DNA of 64,000 nt, from NCBI RefSeq assembly GCF_003967355.1, contig NZ_BIFH01000020.1:248001-312000 (forward strand), read 5' to 3'. Below the pieces are notes generated by a model. That model worked only from the letters and a program-made list of their open reading frames with translations, did not search any database and was not told where the DNA came from. The stretch's first letter is position 1; each line of letters starts with the position of its first letter. Both the position numbers and the translations under genes were made by a program. Positions 26,292-35,129 of the stretch are shown piece after piece. The stretch comes from Embleya hyalina. Lineage in GTDB: Bacteria > Actinomycetota > Actinomycetes > Streptomycetales > Streptomycetaceae.

Positions 26292-27041
26292 ATGTCCCTG
26301 TCATCCCGCTCGACGAGACCCACTGACCGGCGCGCCGGCGCCGACGGATCGACCGCCCCACCCGACAACGACGTGCTGCGCGCTCACGGACTGACCCTCA
26401 CCCAGGGGTCGCGAACGCTGCTGCGCGACGTCTCGGCCGCGGTCCGCGCCGACGAGACGTTCGCGATCACCGGGCCCGACGGCGCCGGCAAGTCGGCGCT
26501 CCTCGCCTGCCTGTCCGGCGTGCTCGCCCCCGACGCCGGCGAGATCTGGTTCAACAGCGGTCCGCTGCACGTGCTCGACGAGAAGGGCCGCACCGCGTTG
26601 CGGCGCCGGCACTTCGGCCTGGTCGACGGCCGCACCCGGCTGCTGCCCGAGTTGACCGTCGCGGAGAACGTCGCGCTGCCGCTGCTGCTGGATCGCACGC
26701 GCCGCACCGAGGCGTTCGCGATCGCCCGGCACTGGATGGAGCGGCTCGACGTCACCGAGCACGCCGAGGCCCGGCCGCCGGGCCTGGGACCGGCGCTGCT
26801 GCGTCGGGCGGCGGTCGCCCGCGCGCTGGTCACCCGACCGGCGGTGGTCTTCGCGGACGAGCCGGCGCACGGCCTGGCCGGTGCCGAACTCGACCATCTG
26901 ATGCGGATCCTGGTCTCCGCCGTGCGCTCGCACGGGATCACCCTCGTACTGGCCACCGCCGATCGGCGGGTGGCGGCGCACGCGGACCGCGGTCTGGTCC
27001 TGCGCGAGGGTCGTCCCGACCCGCGCGCGGAGGGGTGGTAG
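26292..27041 (+). CDS. ABC transporter ATP-binding protein (MacB/LolD-like) with degenerate catalytic motifs
   Basis: A 249-aa ABC ATPase. Walker A (GPDGAGKSA) and Walker B (VVFADEPAHGL) are intact. The Q-loop position reads FGLVDGRT with no Gln, the signature is LGPALLRRAA instead of LSGGQ..R, and the switch His is replaced in LVLATADRR (VTHD in relatives). Layout and ADEPAHGL-type D-loop place it nearest to the lipoprotein-release/MacB branch. The ATG at 26292 has GGGAGG 6 nt upstream. It is followed after 4 nt by its membrane partner. It may bind ATP without normal turnover, or work only as a dimer with a regular partner. Confidence 0.85.
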   Translation: MSLSSRSTRPTDRRAGADGSTAPPDNDVLRAHGLTLTQGSRTLLRDVSAAVRADETFAITGPDGAGKSALLACLSGVLAPDAGEIWFNSGPLHVLDEKGRTALRRRHFGLVDGRTRLLPELTVAENVALPLLLDRTRRTEAFAIARHWMERLDVTEHAEARPPGLGPALLRRAAVARALVTRPAVVFADEPAHGLAGAELDHLMRILVSAVRSHGITLVLATADRRVAAHADRGLVLREGRPDPRAEGW

Positions 27042-27045
27042 GCCG

Positions 27046-28341
27046 ATGTCCGGGGCCGGCGCACGGGTCCTGCGCGACGTGTGGCACGGCGCGTCCCGGG
27101 TCGACGCGGTGCGGGTGCTGGCCGGCGCGGCGCTGGCGGGCGGTGCCACGATCGTGCTGCTCTGCCTGCTGGCCTGGGCCCGCCCGAGCGAGCACCCGGC
27201 ACCGGCGCCGACCGGTCCGCTGCTCGCGGCGCTGCCGGTGCTGGCCGCCGTGGCGGTGCTGACCGCGGTCGGCACCCGGCTCGCGGTCCTGCATCGGCAC
27301 GACCGGGCCGACCGCGCCCGGCACGCCCGCGCCGAGGTCGCCGAGGGGCCGCCGGCCCCGGGGCACGGGGCCGAGCGGGGGGCGGTGGCGACGGAGGCGG
27401 GGATCACGGCCCTGGTCGGCACGATCGCCGGGATGCGGGCACACCTGCTGCTGCGCTCGGTGCGGGACTCGGTGCCGCCCTCGGTGGGCCGACTGCTCGA
27501 GGTGGGCGCGGAGGCGCACTGGCCCGGCCTGGTGGCGCTGCTCGTGGCGATGCCCACGATCGCGGCGATCGCGGCGGCGAGCGCGGTGCGGGGGCCGTCG
27601 ACCCGATCGTCACCCCGGGTGCCGCCGTACGTCGGGCCGCTCCTGGTGCTCGCCGGGCTGCTCGGGCAGTACCTGATCGCCGACCCGGCCCGTCCGGAGG
27701 AGTTGCCGCACGGCGCGCTGCCGGCGGCGGTGGGCGGATACGCCGCGGTGCTGATCGGGGCCGCGCTGACCATGCCCTGGTTGGTGGCCTGGCTCGGCGG
27801 CGGCTGGGCGGCCCGGGCCCGTCGGGCCTGGACGTTGTGCGCGGCCCGGCGGATGGAGGCCGCCGCGCACGGCCTGGCGCTGCCGCTCGGACTGACCACG
27901 ATCGCGCTGGCGGTGGTCACCACCGGCCGGCTCGCGGGCGACCGCACGCCGGTCCGGATGGCCGACGCGCCGCTGTTCCTGACGGTGGCCACGGTCTCGC
28001 TGTGCGCGGCGGCGATGTTGTTCGCGGTGGTCGTCGAGTACGGCCCGGCCCGCCGGGAGACCTCGCGGACCCTGCACTCGATCGGCGCGACCACGCCGAC
28101 GGATCGCCGCGCGGCCCTGGTCGCCCTCGCCGTCCCCGTCCTGGTCTGCGTGCCGACGGCGATCACCGTCGGCACACTGGCGGCCTGGCCAGCGCACGAG
28201 GGCGCCAATCCGTTCCCGACGGTGTCCACCCGCACCGCGCTGCTCGGCACGGTCTGGGCGGTCGGCCTGCTGGTGGCCGCGCTGATCGCGGCGGCGGCGG
28301 TGATCCTGCGGGACGAACGACCGCAGCGGCGCCGGGCCTGA
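27046..28341 (+). CDS. FtsX/MacB-like multi-spanning ABC transporter membrane protein
   Basis: A 431-aa hydrophobic protein with about nine membrane segments (first near residues 24-46, last near 395-418). The stretch RRETSRTLHSIGATTPTDRR followed by a helix pair matches the conserved cytosolic segment of FtsX-domain permeases. Two long extracytoplasmic or cytosolic loops are Ala/Arg rich. It starts 4 nt after the ATPase stop, so the two form a two-gene ABC system. The transported molecule is unknown; no peptide, sensor kinase or lipoprotein gene is adjacent. Confidence 0.75.
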   Translation: MSGAGARVLRDVWHGASRVDAVRVLAGAALAGGATIVLLCLLAWARPSEHPAPAPTGPLLAALPVLAAVAVLTAVGTRLAVLHRHDRADRARHARAEVAEGPPAPGHGAERGAVATEAGITALVGTIAGMRAHLLLRSVRDSVPPSVGRLLEVGAEAHWPGLVALLVAMPTIAAIAAASAVRGPSTRSSPRVPPYVGPLLVLAGLLGQYLIADPARPEELPHGALPAAVGGYAAVLIGAALTMPWLVAWLGGGWAARARRAWTLCAARRMEAAAHGLALPLGLTTIALAVVTTGRLAGDRTPVRMADAPLFLTVATVSLCAAAMLFAVVVEYGPARRETSRTLHSIGATTPTDRRAALVALAVPVLVCVPTAITVGTLAAWPAHEGANPFPTVSTRTALLGTVWAVGLLVAALIAAAAVILRDERPQRRRA

Positions 28342-28720
28342 ACCCCGGACAGGCATGGGAAAACACTGCAGACATGGGAAAACACTCCGAGCCCGGCGCG
28401 GCGTCCCCTTCCGCGACGGGCTCGAAGTGCTTCTCGTCTCGGGGGCCACGCGACCCCGAGCCGTGCGCCGGATCGTGTCCCTTCGACCGGCGGCTTGGGC
28501 GTGCCACCGCCGGATCATTCGAACGGGGGGATCAAAGGATCCGACGGCCTGGCACTGAGATCAGTCTGCCCTGTGCGGCCTAAGGATCCGATAAGGATTC
28601 GTTACCCGTTCTATATCGCCGCGCCGCGCACCCGTGACCTGCACCGATTGTCCCGCTTGCCGACTGTGTCCCGCGCGATCGGCGGGCCGGCCGACGCCGC
28701 CCGCCGATCGAGCCGCGGAA
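28342..28720. other. 379-nt intergenic region between convergent genes, with a tandem repeat
   Basis: It lies between the FtsX-like gene and rlmN (convergent). It contains a 14-bp direct repeat CATGGGAAAACACT at 28354-28367 and 28373-28386 (19-bp period). It also contains a second repeated word, AGGATCCGA, at about 28535 and 28583, and a CTGAGATCAG palindrome around 28556. GC content is lower than in coding flanks. Two short open frames start inside the repeat, but neither has a ribosome site or typical third-position GC bias, so no gene is called. Confidence 0.5.
28354..28386. repeat. Tandem 14-bp direct repeat
   Basis: CATGGGAAAACACT occurs twice, 5 nt apart, immediately after the FtsX-like gene. 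It is AT-rich in a >70% GC setting, as binding sites often are, but both neighbouring genes end here, so a promoter role is not obvious. Confidence 0.7.
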
Positions 28721-29827
28721 TCAGACCTCGGCGGCGGCGAGTTGCCCGCACGCGCCGTCGATGTCGCGACCCCGGGTGTCCCGGACGGTGACCGGCACGC
28801 CGTGCTTGGTCAGCAGCCGGACGAACTCCTCCTGGCGCTCGGCCGTGGAGGCGGTCCACTTCGACCCCGGAGTGGGGTTGAGCGGGATCAGGTTGACGTG
28901 CGCGTTGTGGTTCTTCAGCCGACGCCCGAGCAGGTCGGCCCGCCAGCCGTGGTCGTTGATGTCCTTGATCAGCGCGTACTCGATGGAGACCCGGCGACCG
29001 GTGACGCCCTCGTAGTGCCAGGCCGCGTCCAGCACCTCGCGCACGTCCCAGCGGGTGTTGACCGGGACGAGCGTGTTGCGCAGGTCGTCGTCCGGCGCGT
29101 GCAGGGACAGGGCGAGGGTGACCGGGATCCGCTCCTCGGCGAGCTTGTACATCGCGGGGACCAGGCCGACCGTGGACATGGTCACCGATCGGGCGGAGAT
29201 GCCCAGGCCCTCGGGGCTCGGGTCGATCAGCCGGCGAACCGCGCCGACCACGGCCTTGTAGTTGGCCAGCGGCTCGCCCATCCCCATGAAGACGATGTTG
29301 CTGACCCGGCCCGGACCGCCGGGCACCTCGCCGCGCGCGAGGGCCCGCGCGCCGGCGAGCACCTGCTCGACGATCTCGCCGGTGGACAGGTTGCGGGTCA
29401 GGCCCGCCTGGCCGGTGGCGCAGAACGGGCAGTTCATCCCGCAGCCCGCCTGCGAGGACACGCACATCGTGACCCGGTCGGGGTAGCGCATCAGGACGGC
29501 CTCGACGAGGGTGCCGTCGAAGAGCTTCCACAGCGACTTGCGGGTGGCCCCGTCGTCGCAGGAGATGTCCCGTACGGAGGTCATCAGCGAGGGCAGCAGG
29601 GCTTCGGCGAGCCTGGCCCTGGTCGCGGCGGGCATGTCGGTCCACTGCTCGGGGTCGTCCGAGAGGTGACCGAAGTAGTGCTTGGACAGTTGGGCCGCGC
29701 GAAACGGCTTCTCGCCCAGCTCGGCCACCGCCTCGCGGCGCTCGGCGAGGGTGAGGTCGGCAAGGTGGCGCGGCGGCTTCGAACGACGCGGCGGCGCGGT
29801 GAAGGTGAGTTCTCCAGGTTTGGGCAT
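28721..29827 (-). CDS. rlmN: Dual-specificity 23S rRNA/tRNA adenine-C2 methyltransferase RlmN
   Basis: A 368-aa radical SAM enzyme that methylates A2503 of 23S rRNA and A37 of certain tRNAs. The radical SAM cluster motif CGMNCPFC binds the [4Fe-4S] cluster; the second catalytic Cys, which forms the methyl-Cys intermediate, is in GACGQLAA near the C-terminus. GMGEPLANY is the SAM-contact loop. Length is normal. Its start is 118 nt downstream of the cdsA stop, with a hairpin between. Confidence 0.96.
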   Translation of the reverse strand: MPKPGELTFTAPPRRSKPPRHLADLTLAERREAVAELGEKPFRAAQLSKHYFGHLSDDPEQWTDMPAATRARLAEALLPSLMTSVRDISCDDGATRKSLWKLFDGTLVEAVLMRYPDRVTMCVSSQAGCGMNCPFCATGQAGLTRNLSTGEIVEQVLAGARALARGEVPGGPGRVSNIVFMGMGEPLANYKAVVGAVRRLIDPSPEGLGISARSVTMSTVGLVPAMYKLAEERIPVTLALSLHAPDDDLRNTLVPVNTRWDVREVLDAAWHYEGVTGRRVSIEYALIKDINDHGWRADLLGRRLKNHNAHVNLIPLNPTPGSKWTASTAERQEEFVRLLTKHGVPVTVRDTRGRDIDGACGQLAAAEV

Positions 29828-29855
29828 GGCTCGTCCAGTGTCGCAGGTGTACGGG

Positions 29856-29898
29856 CGGGGCCGGATCCGGCGGGGCTCGAAGACCCGCCCGGCCCCGC
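29856..29898 (-). terminator. Nested hairpin between cdsA and rlmN
   Basis: Outer stem GCGGGGCCG / CGGCCCCGC (29856-29864 / 29890-29898) and inner stem GGCGGG / CCCGCC (29869-29874 / 29884-29889) fold into a two-part hairpin 48 nt after the cdsA stop and 29 nt before the rlmN start. Confidence 0.6.
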
Positions 29899-29945
29899 TC
29901 CGTGCGTCCGCGTGGCCTGTCCGGAAGGGCCGGATCAGGTCCGGG

Positions 29946-31220
29946 TCATACGAATGCGGCGAGCAGCAGCCACACCACCGGGGCGGCGGCGAGCAGCGAG
30001 TCGAGGCGGTCCATCACGCCGCCGTGACCGGGCAGCAGGCTGCCCATGTCCTTGACCTTGAGGTCGCGCTTGATCATCGACTCGGCGAGATCGCCGAGCG
30101 CGGACACCGCCGCCGCCGCGACGCCCACCACGGCGCCCTGCCACCACGCGCCGTCCAGCATGGACATCACGCACAGCGCGCCCGCGGCGGCGGCGAGGAT
30201 CACGCCGCCGGCGAAGCCCTCCCAGCTCTTGCCGGGACTGATCGTGGGCGCCATCTTGTGTCGACCACCGGAGATCACCCCGGCCGCGTAGGCGCCGGTG
30301 TCGGCGCACACCACCAGGATGATGAAGGTCAACACCCGCTTCGCGCCGTCGTCGTCGCCCAGCATGAGCACCGCGAAGCCGGCCAGGAACGGCAGGTAGA
30401 AGACGGTGAACACACCCGCCGTCATGTCCCGCAGGAAGTCCTCGGGGCCCTCGGTCATCCGCCAGATCATCACCGCCACGGCGGTCAGCGCGGTCGCCAC
30501 GGCCAACCCCTGCGCACCGCGCGCGTAGGCGGCGATCAACATCGCCGCCGAGCCGACCGCGAGCGGGATCACCGGAATCCGGATCCCGCGCCCGACGGTG
30601 GCGCCCTGCGCGGTCCGCCCGGCCGCGTCTGCGACCGCCTCGGCCCGGCCGAACGCGCCCGCCAACTCCCACAGTCCGACCAGGACCGCGAGCAGCACGA
30701 CGCCCACGAACAACACCTGGACGGTGAGCAGCGAGGCCACGATCACCCCGCCGAGGGCGACGCCGACGCCGATCGCCTGGGGCAGGTTGCGTCCGGCCTT
30801 GCCGACGGGTTTCGCGGGTTGGTCCCCGGTCACCACACGGCCCTCGCGTGGCGCCTCGACGGGCGCCGGGTCCCGTCGAACGGGCTCCTCGTGGAACGGC
30901 CCGCCCGCGTCGGGCCGCGACCCGTCGTCCGGGTCGTGACCCGCGATCGGTGAGAGCACCTGCGTGTGGTCATCCTGTGTCCGTACCCCGACGCCGGCGG
31001 GAAAGTGCTGCTGCGCACGAATGGCGCCGTCGCCGTGGCCGTCCGGCCTGCCGGGCCGGACCGCATCGTAAGGGGCCGCGTCGTAACCCGTCGGCGCGTC
31101 CGGGACCTGCTCCGGCCACGCGCCGTACGACCCGTACGGGTCGTGGCCGGGCGGCAGATCGGGGTGCGCTCCCGCGGGCGGATCGGCCGGCGGCGTACCG
31201 CCCCAGGTCGAGTCGTTCAT
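29946..31220 (-). CDS. cdsA: Phosphatidate cytidylyltransferase (CDP-diacylglycerol synthase)
   Basis: A 424-aa membrane enzyme making CDP-diacylglycerol from CTP and phosphatidate. The C-terminal CDS signature is complete: [11 protein letters not shown] then [11 protein letters not shown]. About eight membrane helices begin near residue 150. The first ~145 residues are a Pro/Gly/Asp-rich hydrophilic extension, longer than in enterobacteria but usual for streptomycetes. The ATG overlaps the frr stop (TGATG), so the frame open further upstream into frr is not used. Confidence 0.94.
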   Translation of the reverse strand: MNDSTWGGTPPADPPAGAHPDLPPGHDPYGSYGAWPEQVPDAPTGYDAAPYDAVRPGRPDGHGDGAIRAQQHFPAGVGVRTQDDHTQVLSPIAGHDPDDGSRPDAGGPFHEEPVRRDPAPVEAPREGRVVTGDQPAKPVGKAGRNLPQAIGVGVALGGVIVASLLTVQVLFVGVVLLAVLVGLWELAGAFGRAEAVADAAGRTAQGATVGRGIRIPVIPLAVGSAAMLIAAYARGAQGLAVATALTAVAVMIWRMTEGPEDFLRDMTAGVFTVFYLPFLAGFAVLMLGDDDGAKRVLTFIILVVCADTGAYAAGVISGGRHKMAPTISPGKSWEGFAGGVILAAAAGALCVMSMLDGAWWQGAVVGVAAAAVSALGDLAESMIKRDLKVKDMGSLLPGHGGVMDRLDSLLAAAPVVWLLLAAFV

Positions 31221-31777
31221 CAGACTTCGAGCAGCTCGGCTTCCTTGTGCTTCAGCAACTCGTCGATCTGCGCGACGTACTTGTGGGTCGTGTCGTCGAG
31301 TTCCTTCTCGGCGCGACGCACCTCGTCCTCGCCGGACTCGCCGTCCTTGACCAGCTTGTCGAGCGTGTCCTTGGCCTTGCGGCGGATCGACCGCAGCGAG
31401 ATCTTCGCGTCCTCGCCCTTGCTCCGCGCCACCTTGATGAACTCCTTGCGGCGTTCCTCGGTGAGCTGCGGGAAGACGACCCGGATGACCTTGCCGTCGT
31501 CGGTCGGGTTGACCCCGAGGTCGGAGTCGCGGATCGCCTTGACGATCGCGTTCCTCGAACCGCCGTCGAACGGGGTCACCAGGACCATCCGCGGCTCGGG
31601 GGTGGTGAACGACGCGAGCTGGTTCACCGGGGTCGGCGAGCCGTAGTAGTCCACGAGGATCTTGTTGAACATGGCCGGAGTGGCCCGGCCCGTGCGGATC
31701 GCCGCGAAGTCGTCCTTGGCGACCACGACGGCCTTCTCCATCTTTTCCTCGGCCTCGAGGAGAATCTCGTCGATCAT
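31220..31777 (-). CDS. frr: Ribosome recycling factor
   Basis: A 185-aa protein releasing ribosomes after termination with EF-G. It has the family opening [20 protein letters not shown], the TGRATP loop and the long coiled-coil with KRKAK-type basic residues ([15 protein letters not shown]). AGGAG precedes the ATG. It sits in the pyrH-frr-cdsA order common in actinobacteria. Confidence 0.97.
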   Translation of the reverse strand: MIDEILLEAEEKMEKAVVVAKDDFAAIRTGRATPAMFNKILVDYYGSPTPVNQLASFTTPEPRMVLVTPFDGGSRNAIVKAIRDSDLGVNPTDDGKVIRVVFPQLTEERRKEFIKVARSKGEDAKISLRSIRRKAKDTLDKLVKDGESGEDEVRRAEKELDDTTHKYVAQIDELLKHKEAELLEV

Positions 31778-31809
31778 GTCGGCTCCTGTCCCGGTCCTGT
31801 CGCCGTCGA

Positions 31810-32586
31810 TCAGCCGTCGGTACGGCTGACCAGGGTGCCGATCTTCTCACCCCGCACGGCGCGGGCGATGTTGCCCTCGACGAGCAGGTTGAAGACGACG
31901 ATCGGCAGTTCGTTGTCCATACACAGGCTGATCGCGGTGGCGTCCGCGACCTTGAGCCCGCGGGCGAGCACCTCGGCGTGATCCAGACGATCGAACATGA
32001 CCGCGTCCGGGTTGGACTTCGGGTCGCAGTCGTATACGCCGTCGACGCCCTTGGCCATGAGCAGCGCGACCGCGTCGATCTCGAGCGCGCGCTGGGCGGC
32101 CGTGGTGTCGGTGGAGAAGTAGGGCATGCCCATGCCCGCGCCGAAGATGACCACGCGGCCCTTCTCCAGGTGTCGCACGGCGCGGCGCGGGATGTACGGC
32201 TCGGCGACCTGGCCCATCGTGATGGCGGTCTGCACGCGGGTGTCGATGCCCTGCTTCTCCAGGAAGTCCTGGAGCGCCAGGCAGTTCATCACCGTGCCGA
32301 GCATGCCCATGTAGTCCGAGCGGGCGCGGTCCATGCCGCGGATCTGCAACTCGGCGCCGCGGAAGAAGTTGCCGCCGCCGATCACGATGGCGACCTGGGT
32401 GCCGCGGCGGACCACGTCGGCGATCTGGAGCGCGATGGTCTGCACGGTGTCGGGGTCGACACCGAGGGCCCCGCCGCCCGCGAACGCCTCACCGGAGAGC
32501 TTGAGCAGCACCCGGCGCGCGTAGGGGTTCGGCTCGTCGCCCTCGGCGGACGACGAGGAGGCCGCCTTCGTTTCGGTTTCCTGCAC
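31810..32586 (-). CDS. pyrH: Uridylate kinase
   Basis: A 258-aa UMP kinase of the amino-acid-kinase fold ([45 protein letters not shown]). It phosphorylates UMP to UDP. A GTG at 32586 is chosen because GGAGGG lies 5 nt before it; upstream ATGs at 32619 and 32640 are in frame but have no ribosome site. It is 32 nt upstream of frr. Confidence 0.95.
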   Translation of the reverse strand: MQETETKAASSSSAEGDEPNPYARRVLLKLSGEAFAGGGALGVDPDTVQTIALQIADVVRRGTQVAIVIGGGNFFRGAELQIRGMDRARSDYMGMLGTVMNCLALQDFLEKQGIDTRVQTAITMGQVAEPYIPRRAVRHLEKGRVVIFGAGMGMPYFSTDTTAAQRALEIDAVALLMAKGVDGVYDCDPKSNPDAVMFDRLDHAEVLARGLKVADATAISLCMDNELPIVVFNLLVEGNIARAVRGEKIGTLVSRTDG

Positions 32587-32699
32587 GGTTCCCTCCACGC
32601 CTTGCGGCCTCCTCGCCATACTGCTTTTCACTGCGTTCATGCCTACTACATGCCCCGACCGTGTTCACTTCCCGGCCGGGGCGGTGCCGCGAGTGGCGA

Positions 32700-33533
32700 T
32701 CAGACGCCGACCTTGAAGCGGGTGAAGCGCTTGACCTTGACGCCGGCCTCGTCCAGGACCTTGCCCACGGACTTCTTGCTGTCCTTGGCGAACGCCTGGT
32801 CGAGCAGCACGTTGTCCTTGAAGTAGCCGGTCACCCGGCCCTCGACGATCTTGGACAGGGCGGCCTCGGGCTTGCCCTCCTCGCGCGCGGTGGCCTCGGC
32901 CACACGACGCTCGGTCTCGACCGTCTCGGCCGGCACGTCCTCGCGGGCGAGCACGGTGGGCGAGAACGCGGCGATGTGCTGCGCGACGTCCTTGGCCACC
33001 TCGGCGTCGGCGCCGTCCAGCTCGATCAGCACGCCGATCTGCGCGGGCAGGTCGGGGCTGGTCTTGTGCAGGTACGCGGTGACGAAACCGTCGGCGTACT
33101 GCGCGAAGCGGTCGAGCACGATCTTCTCGCCGAGCGTGACGTTCGCGTCGTCCACGAACTGCTGGACGCTCTTGCCGGCCTCGATCTCGCTCGCGAGCAG
33201 CGCGGCGATGTCGGCGGGCGAGGTCTTGGCGACGTGCGCGGCGATCGCGTTGGCGGCCTCGATGAACTTCGGGCTCTTGGCCACGAAGTCGGTCTCGCAC
33301 TTGAGCTCGACCAGGACGCCGGAGGCGTTGCCGTCGAGCAGCGCGACGATCGCGCCGTTGGACGCCGAGCGACCCTCGCGCTTGGTGACGCCCTTCTGGC
33401 CCTTGACGCGAAGGATCTCGACCGCCTTGTCGACGTCGCCTTCGGCCTCTTCGAGGGCCTTCTTGCAGTCCATCATGCCCGCGGCGGTGAGCTCACGGAG
33501 CTTCTTCACGTCCGCGGCGGAGAAGTTCGCCAT
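32700..33533 (-). CDS. tsf: Translation elongation factor Ts
   Basis: A 277-aa EF-Tu nucleotide exchange factor. It has the UBA-like N-domain (VKKLRELTAAGMMDCKKALE) and the EF-Ts signature region (CETDFVAKSPKF). Length is normal for actinobacteria. It follows rpsB after 203 nt containing a hairpin, and precedes pyrH. Confidence 0.97.
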   Translation of the reverse strand: MANFSAADVKKLRELTAAGMMDCKKALEEAEGDVDKAVEILRVKGQKGVTKREGRSASNGAIVALLDGNASGVLVELKCETDFVAKSPKFIEAANAIAAHVAKTSPADIAALLASEIEAGKSVQQFVDDANVTLGEKIVLDRFAQYADGFVTAYLHKTSPDLPAQIGVLIELDGADAEVAKDVAQHIAAFSPTVLAREDVPAETVETERRVAEATAREEGKPEAALSKIVEGRVTGYFKDNVLLDQAFAKDSKKSVGKVLDEAGVKVKRFTRFKVGV

Positions 33534-33694
33534 GTCCTGATTCTCTCGTCTCTCGGTCAGCGGCCCGGTTGCCCGAGCGACTGCGGGTGAGGGTGTCGCC
33601 CCACCCGATGAAGGTCAAGGGTCCGTGCGGTATTCCGACACATACGGGGATGTACGGGATGCGTACGCACCGTGATCGGGTCCCGGCACAGGGC

Positions 33695-33727
33695 GAGGGG
33701 TACGCCGGCCTGGCCGTCGTACCCCTC
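33695..33727 (-). terminator. rpsB-tsf intergenic hairpin
   Basis: A 10-bp perfect stem (GAGGGGTACG at 33695-33704 and its complement at 33718-33727) with inner GGCC/GGCC pairing, 10 nt beyond the rpsB stop. As in other bacteria, it probably makes partial termination so that S2 and EF-Ts are expressed in different amounts. Confidence 0.65.
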
Positions 33728-33736
33728 GTTCCAGGG

Positions 33737-34675
33737 TCAGGCCTGCGGGTCGGCCTCGGCGGCGGGCGCCTCGGTGACCGGGGCTGCCTCGGCGGCCGGA
33801 GCGGCCTCGGTGGCCTCGGCCTCGACGTCGGCCTCGGTGACCGAGCCGGACTCGACGACCTCTTCGGCGGCGGGGGCGGCCTCGGCCGGAGCGGCCTCGT
33901 CCTTCTTGCCCGCCTCGAGGAGCTCGCGCTCCCAGTCGGCGAGGGGCTCGCCGGCGGTGGCCTTGGTGTCGGCGGCGGCGCCACCGGCACGCGACATGAG
34001 ACCGTCGGCGACGGCGTCGGCGATCACGCGGGTGAGCAGCGTGACCGAGCGGATCGCGTCGTCGTTGCCCGGGATCTTGTAGTCGACCTCGTCGGGGTCA
34101 CAGTTGGTGTCGAGGATCGCGACGACCGGGATGTGCAGCTTCCGGGCCTCGCCGACGCCGATGTGCTCCTTCTTGGTGTCCACGATCCACACGGCCGAGG
34201 GCACGCGCTGCATGTCGCGGATGCCGCCGAGGGTCTTCGCCAGCTTGTCCTTCTCGCGCTTGAGGACGAGCAGTTCCTTCTTCGTCATGCCCGAGCCGGC
34301 CACGTCGTCGAAGTCCAGCTGCTCGAGCTCCTTCAGGCGCTGGAGGCGCTTGTAGACGGTCGAGAAGTTGGTCAGCATGCCGCCGAGCCAGCGCTGGTTG
34401 ACGTAGGGCATGCCCACGCGCGTCGCCTGCTCGGCGATCGCCTCCTGCGCCTGCTTCTTGGTGCCGACGAACAGGATCGTGCCGCCGTGGGCGACGGTCT
34501 CCTTGACGAACTCGTAGGCGCGGTCGATGTACGACAGCGACTGGAGCAGGTCGATGATGTAGATGCCGTTGCGCTCCGTGAAGATGAAGCGCTTCATCTT
34601 CGGGTTCCAGCGGCGGGTCTGGTGACCGAAGTGGACGCCGCTTTCCAGCAGCTCCCGCATCGTGACGACGGCCAT
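33737..34675 (-). CDS. rpsB: 30S ribosomal protein S2
   Basis: A 312-aa S2 protein. The core matches the family throughout ([61 protein letters not shown]). The last ~65 residues are an Ala/Glu-rich acidic extension rich in AEAA repeats, typical of actinobacterial S2. AAGGAG is 9 nt before the ATG. Confidence 0.98.
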   Translation of the reverse strand: MAVVTMRELLESGVHFGHQTRRWNPKMKRFIFTERNGIYIIDLLQSLSYIDRAYEFVKETVAHGGTILFVGTKKQAQEAIAEQATRVGMPYVNQRWLGGMLTNFSTVYKRLQRLKELEQLDFDDVAGSGMTKKELLVLKREKDKLAKTLGGIRDMQRVPSAVWIVDTKKEHIGVGEARKLHIPVVAILDTNCDPDEVDYKIPGNDDAIRSVTLLTRVIADAVADGLMSRAGGAAADTKATAGEPLADWERELLEAGKKDEAAPAEAAPAAEEVVESGSVTEADVEAEATEAAPAAEAAPVTEAPAAEADPQA

Positions 34676-35129
34676 GGCCGTACGCTCCTTGGACTCTCGT
34701 CCCGGCGATCGAGCCCGGGACTCTCGGTTGTGTCGTGACGACGGGTCGCCGTCACGCCTGACGCCCGCGACACCACGCCGAGGTCCTTGCGGATTCCCGG
34801 ACCGAGAGGTGTCCCCATCGAGTCCCGCTCACTGGCGTCTCGCCATGCGGGACGTCGGCGGCTCGAAGGTGGGCGCGCGAAGTCGACCCGGAAGGCCGGG
34901 CCGCTCCGGGAAGTGTACGGGACCGGTACACGGCCGGGCGACTCGCCTTCCGGCCACCCTTTTCCACCGCCTCGTCGGCTTGTATGCCGGCTTTTCGCGG
35001 CGTATCGCAGTTCGATGATCGACGACCGCTTGTGGACGAAAAAGTTGTCTACGCGCACCGGATGGCCGTTTGTCCACAGGCCGGCGCGGATCGGCGCACA
35101 CGTCGGGCGCGGGCGGTGAGTCTGGGCGC
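34676..35129. promoter_or_regulatory. Divergent region between rpsB and the M23 peptidase gene; rpsB leader
   Basis: A 454-nt non-coding stretch containing the rpsB promoter and 5' leader (minus strand) and the peptidase promoter. Bases ~34900-35060 are less GC-rich (ACCCTTTTCC, GCTTTTCGCG, GAAAAAGTTG), consistent with promoters. Three DnaA-box-like words lie at 35031-35078 (separate entry). S2 operons are often autoregulated through the leader; no specific S2-binding structure was identified. Confidence 0.5.
35031..35078. promoter_or_regulatory. Cluster of DnaA-box-like 9-mers
   Basis: TTGTCCACA at 35070-35078 is an exact match to the actinomycete DnaA box. The complement of TCGTCCACA lies at 35031-35039, and TTGTCTACG at 35045-35053 is a two-mismatch relative. 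Three within 48 nt is more than expected by chance in a GC-rich sequence; function is not shown. Confidence 0.4.

Noticed and set aside
26292-28341. Two-component-linked antibiotic exporter (BceAB-like)
   Set aside because: No histidine kinase or response regulator is adjacent, and the membrane protein lacks the large external domain of BceB.
28355-28560. Two short frames beginning MGKH inside the tandem repeat
   Set aside because: They start in the repeat itself, lack ribosome sites and have no coding bias; a small peptide cannot be excluded but is not supported.
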